Origin: Prostheceraeus crozeri
Lineage: Eukaryota > Platyhelminthes > Polycladida > Euryleptidae
NCBI GenBank assembly: GCA_907163375.1
Contig: CAJQUW010003471.1
Coordinates: 62,001 to 126,000, forward strand
Direction of reading: 5' to 3'
Length of the DNA stretch: 64,000 nt
The position numbers were made by a program, and so were the translations under genes. Shown here piece by piece: positions 49,801 to 61,800 of the stretch; position 1 is the first letter of the stretch; the number at the start of each line of letters is the position of its first letter. Under the pieces are notes generated by a model. That model was not told the DNA's origin, did no database searches, and saw only the letters and a program-made list of their open reading frames with translations.

Positions 49801-52800
49801 ACAACGAATTTTTGAAGTTGAGTTCCCTCTAAATGCACGCTGTCAAATATGTACAGATTGTTTCATAAAAAATGGATCACCCTTAAACATCGCCTTAACT
49901 TCAACTTTGTCTAACTCCGCCAAACTTGAACGAATTTCTCTGAAATTTGGAAGATATGTCAGTTGTGCTTACTAATATCATTGTTGGAAATTTCAAGCAT
50001 GAATATTGGGTTGTTTTCCTGTTATAGATAAAAAAGTAGTAGATAATTTGATCTTCATTTAGCAATGTTACACAAAATCATACCTCACTCTTATAAAATT
50101 ACATTTGTTTCCTTTGTTATGTAATATGTTGTTCCAAAAGCCAAAAGCTATCAAGCAAAACAAAAATAAAGAAAATCGGTCAATCAGAGCCAGTATAGCA
50201 CCATTATTCATCAACAATAATGTTACTGCTACATGTGATTAACTGGACTTCATGTTCCATAGCTTCCTGACTTCGTTGCGGTGGTGTTGGCAGCACTCCT
50301 GACTGCTTTCAGCTAGAAATCTATCTCTTACCGGTTGAAAACAATACAAAGCACAAATGAACAATAACGAGATCGCATTCACAAAAGGCAAAGTGTCAGC
50401 CTTGCTAGAACTTGCTAGAACCTAGCCTTGCTAGGATAGTGATGGTCGATTGAGATTATGGATAAAATCTGATCAGGAAATTCCGAGACATTTACATCGT
50501 CCCCGGGTACAAGGTGGTGCGACTATACTGATTTGGGCTGGCATTTGGACCAATGACCGCTCTGAACTTCACATACAGCAAGGAACCATGAATTCTGAAC
50601 GCTATGTGAATGTTTTACGAATGAACATTGGCCAAATGACAGATCCACTTGGTGATCCATCGACTTGGTTATTTATGGATGATAATGCTATGTGTCACAG
50701 GAGTAGTAGAGTCAGCTTATGCAAGTCTCAATTAGGGCTTAGGACATTATCTTGGCCAGCTCGTTCTCCTAATCTGAATCCCATAGAAAATGTATGGAGT
50801 ATTCTAAAACGTAACGTTCGTCGTTCACTGCTACCTACAGAGGGTGTATCACAACTTACGTCACTGTTAAAAAGAGAGTGGAGAAAGTTAGATCAGTCAA
50901 AAATCAACGATATCATCGAATCAATGCCTAGACGAATTGGTAATGTCATTGACAATAAGGGTAGGGCCACAAAATATTAGCTTCTTAAGAACCGTTACTG
51001 TACCATAGCTTATCAGATTATATAAGGACATTTAAATATATTAGGGACATGAAATAACATGAAAAATGCTTTCTGTATCATACTTATGTTTTATTTAGTC
51101 AAATTTAGGATGATCCACTTTTTATGAAACGGACTGTAGTTATGCACGTAAGTCATCAGATGTCTATTGACAAAAACTTGGACAAACAGAAGATTGATAA
51201 ACAGAGAAGCACTGAAGAACATGATGAAATCATATTAGCAAAAAATAAGGCAAGATCGCGACAAAGAGGATGCATATATTCTCATAGTATCTGACATTTT
51301 TCAAAGTTGTTACAAATTACAGTTAGACAAATTTCTGCACAATATTTATTCAATGTCTTCAAATCATCAATACTATACACCTAATTAGCATGCAACATCG
51401 GGCAAGCTAATTTAAGGATATGTACGATTTGATTACTATTGCCCACGCCCTAAAAGTATTTTCAATTGTTAACGAATAGAGTTTAAATTTAGGACCATCT
51501 TGATGAAGATGCCCCCTAAATTGAACGACTCCGCTTTCTCCTGTAATCGCGCAAAGGAAGATGTATTGCAGGGTTTCAATGCAAACAATTGCAGATAATT
51601 CATAAATATTCTCAGTGAAAACACAAGAAAGGGGTTGAGAGAGTTGCTAAGATCGCTGCTCAGATCCTGTGAAAAGAATAATTTGAATTTTTTTCAGGTA
51701 TACCTTCAGGTAAAATACGTCGATTTTAACCAGTTCCTTTTAAGAGCACTTAACCCTAATGATTTATTCAATAGTTGACGTCGTTACATCTAAGACACTC
51801 CCTGATTGATTGATATTCTTTCCGAATTGCCGTCTTGTTTTTCTATATTCTTTTTTGGTTCGTGAATGAACCTTTCTCTAAGTCAAATTCTAATTTACCG
51901 ATAATATTTCCCTTTGATCGTAGAAATTATCTGAATTCCAGATTTTTCTGATATGTTAAAATTTTTATCAATTCTCGTTGGTTGAACCATGGTTAACCAT
52001 GGAGATAAACACACTCCGAAAACGAAAATCATCTTGCCATTAAAGTCAATTCTCGGTTTGAAATTGCCTCCGCAAGGATCAATCATTTTCTCGAACTAGC
52101 AAGTCCTATTTAGTTCCACTTCCTACGTCGCTACCGCAACTCATGAGATCTGTAACGAATAGTGGCTTGTATCTAGCTAATTTCCCAAATAACATGAGTC
52201 GCTTAAAGTCGCATGATGTCATTGAAATTCAGCTGCGCCGCAAAGCGATCTTCCTTCTATTAGGCCTTCAGAAGATGGGAATTAGATTAGGATTTGTGGA
52301 ACCACGATTGAGAACCCGACATTTCAATGACATCATGTCCAAACTGCATCACTGTGGTTAATCATGACTGCATAAATTAAGTTCCTTTTCTAGAAAACGA
52401 TCGGCCCCATGCTCAAAAACAATTAACAGATCATTTTATGACAGTTTAGTAACAACTTTGGCAAAATTCTATGACGCCATACATTCGTCATATTTTCGAA
52501 GATAGGTCACACATTGTGTTTTTTAATAATTTTCATTTTTTCTGTACACCATGTTCTTCCCATATTGTATATTCGTCTTGTGTCTACTGATTTTTAGTGA
52601 GTGTCAGACGTTGGGCACCCCATTGATGAAAACAACCTTTGAAACAGAATGACAACAAAACAAATGACCACAACGTGATAGAAATTTGATAGAGTTTGAC
52701 ACTGGTATGTGTATGTTGAAGAGATCTATGAAGAGTTGAAAATATGACAAAGGTAAGGAAGCTATCTAAATAAAGCAAGAACTTACTTGTGCATTTCCAT

Positions 52801-55800
52801 TATCCGAGAGAATAAAGCATCCGCTATGGTGTTGAGAACGCGCTTGCCGTCTGCTGAACTGATGAAAAACTGATTCTCAATATATATGTAATGTTCAGCA
52901 CTCCCTATGGCAGCCAAGTAAGCGTTGTAGATTGAACATTCGGTTTTTGATATCCCAGCAGACCATTCAGATGAACTGCGTAAGACTTGAGTTGTACAAT
53001 TGTACGTAGATTGTTCCAAAGAGCTGGAATAAAACAACTGTATCAAAATAACAGCGTGGATTTGTGAAAACAAGCATACCGTAGGTACATTAAATGTATC
53101 TGAATTGTATAAAGCTTCTACAGCTCCTTGGAATAAAGTATATCAAGACTGTCTTGAAACAGTATAAGTGGCCTGTACATGTTCTTGGATATCTTAGATT
53201 ACCGGGTCAAGAAGACATACGTCATAGACCTACCATAGACAACACAAAGAAGCCGTCCAAGAAGACGTTCTGAACCGGGGATTGGTGATTGCTGATGACA
53301 AGGAGCTTCGACTGAAAGTGATGCTGCCAACCGCGAATTGTGCAGAAAATCCATTGGGGAACCCATCTGGATCCATTGTCTACTAAGAATGGATAATGCA
53401 CGTAATAAGATTCAAACAAATTCTATTTAGAGAAGAGGTGAGGGTTCTCGGTTCTTGGTAAGAAAGGGACCGCACTTCCACTTTTTGTGGAGCTGATGAC
53501 AGCAAGAATTCAGTAACAAGCTGCAGATATTCTCCATCATGCGAATTGTGTCGTCGTCTCTTCTACCGATAGGCCCAATATTTCGGCAGAAGCACTTTCG
53601 TAGAAAAATTAATGCGAACTTCAGGATAGAGTTTTGTGAAGAGCTAGCACACTCATGAGATTGATAAGTATTTATATTCGCACAGCTCTTTGATTAAATT
53701 CTTCCGGAGTAAGTTACTAATCAAAGCATTCCAGATGCTTATAACATCAGTGTTTACTTTTGCTCTTAAAAACTGAAAGATCAACTTTGTTCTGGCCACT
53801 CACGAGGTCAACAAAATATCGTTTTTCAGCTTTTTCAATATAAAATACGTTTATCACCTGATATCCAGTAGCCTCATCGATATATTCTACGTTCAGTTAT
53901 TGTAATTAGCGTATTACTTCAAGTAAAGCTACGTTCTGCACGAGTGTGTCTCTAAAAATCATTCCTACAATAAAAATTACTGACGGGAACAAGAAGTTAA
54001 GATTTAATAGAATTCATATCAAAATGCCTGGCTTTGATTGTTTAAGGATAGGCAGATTTATAATTTTGGTAAAGTTGCAGGAGGAAATGTCGAGGGCTTT
54101 CGGTTTTTGTATTTTCGACGAATCACAAAAAGTTGCTATGGTCATCCGACTTGTATATGTGATTTTTTCACTACTGTTTTCAAACCGATTTTGATAGCTT
54201 CTGTTAATGATTTTCTTTTTGATTGTTCATTTTCTGGAACCATGCAAGGTTGTTTCCACATTGCGTATCTACTATTTATCTGTTCTTCCATTGCCTGTAA
54301 TGGTTGGTGGCATTCCGACATTCGTCTTTCTTGTTGGACAGAAATTTGATATCCCCATTTCAATAAGTTCTTCTTTGGATTTATTCAAAGAAAGATATCA
54401 TCCTATTTCACGATAGTCTATGCCTTCCATTTTGATTTCTGATTTTTCGAACAGTTCACAAACTTTTTCAATAGTAAATTCAATGTTCAGACTGGGATAT
54501 AATGATTTAACATCTCCTGAGCATATTATGATATTTTGTGTTGAATTCAAATCATTAACTCTGTTGAAGTCATCAATTAGTTCTTCAGTGTTGAGGCAAA
54601 CAGTCTTTTTATCGTTTATCCAGATTTGTGATAGAATAATACTCAACAGGTGAAATAATCGATTGTTCGGAGAGTTAACCGATCCGCAAACTGGTCTACC
54701 TGGAGGACCTATTGATGCATCCAAGCACTTTGTGATCTTTTCTCAATGTATATAGTGGAGGTATATTGCTACAATTGATCATGTTATTTCCGATTCTCAA
54801 ATGATCGTTGGTAAAATGTCCAGCCCGTAGTATTCCTGTCCAAAATACTGCATGTGCGTTCATTTGTTGCTCAATTTTTGTGATTTCACATTCTGCAATG
54901 TCAATGTCATTTACAATATGTTGTTTACTCATTTCTTTGTAATTAGTTTTTGTGTGGACTGAGAATCGCCCACTTTTATCAGTTTGATAGGTGACAATGT
55001 CTTCTTTCTTCTCTCTTTTGATAAGTGATTTGAGACCACTTTCTTCTTTGCTTGTCAGGTTTTGCCATTTTATATTTTATCAAAAAGTTGCAAAATTAAA
55101 AAAAAAGCAGTGAAAAGTAAATTAAAAACAGAGATTACTAGGATGTCTGATACAATACGTCTATATAATGTTCTTACCTATCTATTCCTGACTTCTCGTA
55201 CGACTTTGGAACTAAGAAAGGATACTTTTTTGAAACATTTTTGATTTCACGCTTGGCTGCGTTCCATCGCTGAATGAAATGTCTTCCAACGTCTCTTGCA
55301 CAACGACCATAAAGTCCACATGATACATCATGCCAAGGCATCCTTGGAACTTCTTTTCGATCTACATCATTCTCAAATGGATTCATTAAGTCATGTGGAG
55401 TCTTTTGGATCCAATTGACATAATCTTGACCCTTCCAGAGATTGGAAACAAAGTCCTCCGCTACAGAGTTCTGTCTCTCATGTCCAAGAATACTTCTGAC
55501 GAAATTATCTTCGCGTGATTGTGATCTAAAAATTTCTGATTCAAAATTCCTAAATGATTTTTTTCTTTTGAACAACCGACGGTGCCATTTCTTTCGTCTC
55601 CTGAAATCGATGAAGGAGCCTTCTCCCATCGTGCTAAATCGTCTGATATCAGATCGCTTGAGGCGTATTCTTGATCGAACTTTCTCTTGTTCTTTGACAA
55701 TCATCCTGGAAAATATGAATAATCATCATACAAAAACAATTATCATGCAAACCGTCTCATGTGTAAGCTGCCCTGAAGATGGGACATGCTGTATGTATTG

Positions 55801-58800
55801 AACTTGGACTTTAATTTCAGAAGCTATGATGAAAGAGCAGTCTGCGATAGAAACGTGATTTACGGACAATTTTAATATTGTGATAATAACACATGCAATA
55901 TCTATCATATTTCGACGTAAATAACATGGGATATGCTTTGACCAAGGTCTCATGCAAGGCATCATCTGTAGAGGGCACAGTAAGACTTAGGGTTAAAAAA
56001 CCTTTGCATGTTTCAAACCATACTTTTGAATTTTTTAGAAATTTTTAATTTCTGACATTCGATAAGATTTGCTGTTGTAAACAAATATACATTGGCTAAA
56101 ATAACATAGTCTTAGCTATCATGGGTGTCTAAATTATGTAAAGATGGAATTGATGGTCACTAATTGTCCATTTATGCAACACTGTTCTATGCCTCATATA
56201 GCAATGCATACATCAGTACATACAGTAATACAGATGCACCTCACATTGGTGTAAGGCACGATTGCAGAATGTCATTTCTTACTCTGAGGACAGCAACAAA
56301 AAGAATATAATAGCAAGCGAGAAGTTATATTGTCAAAGAGACAAAGTAACAGTTTTAATGCTCAATCTCATTTAAATCAATCCCCTTAAAGATTTTAAAA
56401 CTCTATTTTTAACCATGCGTTCGATATACACAGTCTCACTATTCAAGGATTGCTTTAAAACAATGCTTTTGAAAATGAGCCTGATGCTATGCAATAAACA
56501 TGATTGTAAAATCTTAAAAAGCGTGTTTAAAAAGTTTCATAAAATGTGCCTTCAAGCATTTTTTCATAATCGTGGATTAAACCATGTTTTAAACAGTCTT
56601 TCAAAACATTTTAAATACGGTGTTTCTTTCTAGCAATGAACTAGCTTATTAAGCAAGTTGTGATGTAAACTAGTCGATAGGCACATTGATGATGCTCTAT
56701 TCAAAGCGATAGTAAACTTAGACAAGTGAGGCAGTCATATTACTCAGTAAGTATGGCTTGCTACAAAGGAAAATGCGAAGCTTCACAATGATTTGAGTAT
56801 TACGAATAGGAAGCATGTGAATAATATGTTATCGACATTCCAGGTACTCTTTATTTCACACAACAAAGCAGTTGTCGAGGTTGCCGACAAATTGAACGTT
56901 GCTCAATTGAAAACAAAATATCCAAAAGGTCGATTCAATGAAGGACAGGAAAACAAAAATACATGTCTTTCTGTTTCAAATCATTTCAAAAAACATGACC
57001 TCTTGTAAGAACGATACACGTTGGAAACAGAGAACATGCAAGTACGTTCTCATGCAAATCTATTAACTTAATTCCCGTTATACGTGCTCTTTTAAAGCTC
57101 TGTCGTGGTTAATTCTCGCTTTATATGACGTGGTGGCTTTACGGTTTGAGGATGAGTTTACAGACCCAACATTATTGATTCAAGACTGGTTACGGCCGAA
57201 TAGACTGAAGCAGGTCTCCTGGTTACATGGTTTACGATTTGACATACATGCAAAAATTCGAGGAAAAACTTAACGCATGCATACCACATGCACTCAGCAT
57301 CATAAATACGACAATAGTTCAAAATGGTCGACTATTCTGAAATGTATGAAATTAATTTATCATTACTAAAAACATTGAATGAGGCTTTTATTCGAACGCT
57401 TTTCGGTTATCGAGGAATGGTAGTATATATTAAGGAATTAGTGAGGATTGTGCACACATTTATGAATAAGAATGAACGCATTTCAACGCACTTATTGAGC
57501 ATCGATAATGATAAACTACAGGTTATATGTGCTTTGAAAATGTATGAAATGCCGGAATACTCAAAATTATATATCTGACAGTGAAGTCAAAACCTTAATT
57601 TATTATTCGTATTGATAAAAAATTGCACATTTAAGAAAATTGATAAAAAATAGATAACTTGATAAATCAAAAGCATGTGACACTGATATTTACATACATA
57701 AAACAGTTCGAATGATCCTCGTGAGGTCTATCAGAAATATTTTGAACAGCTCATTTGTATCTGCTCCATTTAACCTTTGCTTTTTGAAAACAATTGCCTA
57801 TGCGTACAATGCATAAAAGGTAAACCGTTTATTCTTAGCTGATTTCAATTCATACTGCACTACTTTCTAAGGCAGTGTAATCAATTGGTATAAAACTAAT
57901 TTCAAAATTGAATTCGCTCTGCAGCAACTTTATTTATTAGTTTCATTCTACTACATATAGATCATAAAGATTTAAGAATTCTCACTACAAGTAAACCGGA
58001 AGATTCACAATCAGCGTCAAAGAATAGCTCTAAAATAAGCAATGTCGTGACAGGTAATGTTCATGAATACAAGATGTTCCTAAGGAAGCGCTGTCAAGAC
58101 ACTCAGCTATATGTCCACCTCATTCATATTGCAAAACCTGATTGCTTACAATGATAACACTGCATGATTTACGGCAAAACATAAGAAAGCTGATCTCATC
58201 AATGCTATTCACGAATAGAACATCATGCCATCTTTTAGGAGAGATACAAGAGTCCAAGTACTCGTATTCTGAGGAGCTGAATTTAAATGTTCTCATAAGC
58301 GTCTGATAAATAAACAGATCGCTAAAAATGTAATTTTAAACGGATCCTTGAGCGATGTATTCATAGATGAGGTTGTGAGAGACGAAAAGAAATCAGAAAT
58401 AATTAAAAATTCTTCAACACTATCACGAAAATACATCACGTGCATAGCGCACACCGTTGCAGCTCCTTGTGCCGATAGGACTTCCTATCAAAATTTCGAT
58501 TAAGAAAATACAGTATTATAGAAAAACGAAGCATATCATACAACTTTTATGCAGTACAGGCAACAAATCAACTGCCCTTATATGAGAGCGGAAGTCAGAG
58601 ACAATAATTTTATTGGTTGCCTAAATGTAGTTCATTCATGCCTCCGGTACACTGCAGATTCCCCGAATGCTAGTACTCCAGTCTCTTAACGTTTGAAGAG
58701 TGTTCCAGATTCAAACTGTTCCGATTTACCGACTATTCTTCCGACTGATCCGATTAAACGGAGGGCACTGTATTTTGCTAATATATTTTATTGCATTTTG

Positions 58801-61800
58801 AGCATTTAAGCGGTGTGAACATATTTACAAGTCATCAATGTACTACGATTTCACCTTCAATAAACTGTAATACTTCAGCATCAGTCACAAGCAACAGCAA
58901 CAAAACTTACTCCATTCGATTGATGCAACTTTGACGTAATGGATTTGTATTGCTGTAAGAGAAAAGAAAATTGAGTAGCTTGTTTTGGTAATTTGTCTAT
59001 ACAAAATATAACTTGCTTGATGAACGAAAATATTAACTCTTCAATATTAGACAACAAAACCGAAACTATTCATTGTATTTAGAATCATTTTATACTATTT
59101 TAGAATCTTGCTTCGGATGTGAAGTTTTCGTATCGTACTGCCAATACAGATTTGATTGCAATTAAGGCATTAAATTTCATGCACTACATTTTGACGGTTG
59201 CAAACACGTTGGTCATTGACAGGGCAATTCTTAAACGTTGACATTGTTTTTGTTTTCATTTTGAAGGAAATTTCTCATTGTAAATGATTGATGGGCTATT
59301 CTGATGTTGAAGCTTTCTTTCTTGAATATGTTAATTATTTTGTTTTTCAATGTGTTGGATATGTAAGGCAATTGGAGGTAATGCGCATTTTTACTGCTTC
59401 CTTTTTCTGTTTTCGTTTGTGTTTCACTTGCTTTGTTGCGGTAAATTGTGAATACCCGTTTTTCTTCAAATGTTTTTGAAATCCGAGAGACGTTTTTTCT
59501 TTGTTGATAATATAGAATCAATTTTTATATCCATCATTTATATAACAAAGTGAAATAAAATATAACTTGAAATTAAACGTTCATCAAAATAAAATTTCAT
59601 CGCTTTTACATGATTAGTAAAAGCACCAATCTTTGTCATATATCTGATTTAAAATGAATTAATATAAACACGGAACGCTCTGAACATTGAAAGCTTACAA
59701 AACCGAATCCGTTTTATGCCTTGGAACTTTTCTCTTTGGAGGTTTTGGAGCCTAGTGGAGATTTAAGTAAAATAACATTTAATGAGCTTAGAAGCTTGCG
59801 ACGAGTGGACTCGTATGTGCAGGAATCATATCAAAAGTAATCATGCGATTGTAAAGAACCTGATATTCAGGGTAATGTGTCCATGTGCTGTGATTTCTGA
59901 CCAGATCAATGGACACATAAATTCCTATATTTATAAATTTTCGCACTTTTAGTGCCATAATTCATAGCATTATATTGAATACACTGATCGCTGATAAAAA
60001 TCTGTAATGCCTTCCGTAATGAAGGTGTACGCCGAATTCACATGTTAGTCAATAATGGTATCGCACTGCAAAAGAAGTCAATATAGGCACAATACTACGA
60101 GAGATGATATACTCGGCAACTCGGCAGAGGTAAAACGACACGGCATCTGCAGGCCACGGCTGTATGTGCTGTTCATTTGTCTTTAAGCATAACAACAAAT
60201 GTTGAAACATGCTCCCTTTATCAATGTCAAAACCAAAATCATCAGGATCAGGCTTTAGCTGAAGCTTTAAAAATCGATTCAATGCAGATATCTAAAATTT
60301 GAATTTCAAAAACCATTCACACTCATTCTATCAATAAAACTTTGACTGCTAGATAATTCAGCTGTCAAACAAACATTCATAACAAGCAAATCAAAAGAAT
60401 CCTTAACTAATGGAAAACAAAACTATCAAAATCTGTGTTTTTTGTACAAAGTCTACTATAGACATATCAACGTTTCTTTTAATGATTTTTTCCGGTTTTC
60501 TTCTGCTTCTTATCTAACACGATCGTATTGCCGTAACAGTTGTCAGATCAAGCCTCTCTTTGATGCAAAAACAAAAGTTTTACGGAATATGTTTTTCTTT
60601 AGAGTGATTGATGTGTGGAATTCACTAAGCGATGATATTGTACAGGCTGAGACTTTCACTGTATTTAAAAGACGCCTGAAGATCGTTGATCTCTCCGATT
60701 TTTGCATGTAATGTGTCATTTTACAGTTTGCGCTTTCATGTAAGTGCCCAAGTGGCCATTGCATTGCGGTTTTGAATGTAGCTTCTCATTCAAATAAACA
60801 ATTTTGACTATTGACTATTAAAAAAAATGATCTCATACACTGCAGTGCTTGCATGCATCTCACAGAACTCAATTGCTTGCATTATACGGACAATTTTTCG
60901 GTAATTCTGATAGTATATTTCTAATTTTTATTTGTGTTGCATTCTTATACTCAGAGTATGCTACTTATACGCGGAGTAGTTTTATGAGAACGACAATCTG
61001 GTGATTTGGTCTGAACTGGTTCACTACATCCAAAAGAAAGTCAGTTTCTACAATCAGCTGTAAATAGGGTTGGGCGCACATATTCGAATCGTCCTGAGTG
61101 AATCAGATTGAATCGTGCAAATTGAGATTCGCCGACAGGCTTGTTTCAGGAGATACTGACCGATGACCCGGTCAGTTAAAATCTCGGCAGGCCATACTTT
61201 GTCCACACTTGATAACGACACTCAAAAATACTAAGCTCGCAATTTTCACATCATCTGCAAAAATGAGTGGATCGCATATCTTTCATGAACTTGCAAAATT
61301 GAAATTTTAGTATTTAAAAAGCAACGCTGCAAAAAATCGCTGCTGTTAATTGAACACAATATTCAACAAAAATAATTATTTAACGGAAGGAACTCACTAG
61401 AGTATGTGACTCTCCGTGTCCATGCTCATCTTTTAAAATGGAGAGCATTTTATTCTAAAATCGAAGGCAGTTACAATGAAAAGAAAAAAATCAGAGTCAA
61501 TTTTTTTTGTATTTCCAGAATAAAATTCGCTAGTTTCTCGTGGATGCGACATTTCTCAGGATTAATACTTATCTGAATATGCATATAAATGAGAAATATG
61601 CAATCATTAAATGGCAATCACAAAATATAACACGTGGCTCTATTTTGACAAGTAAAGATTCTACAAGTAAATTCAGAATATCTAATACAACTCATCCACT
61701 TAATCAAGCTAAAGTAATTTTGAAATAGTTTTGAAATATCATCTCTACTACGCATTGTAAACCATGCAGGACCGCGATGCTCGATCTATTTTATGCTACA

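Noticed and set aside
57324..57578. 84-residue plus-strand frame.
   Set aside because: No motif, no splice context, and chance length for AT-rich DNA.
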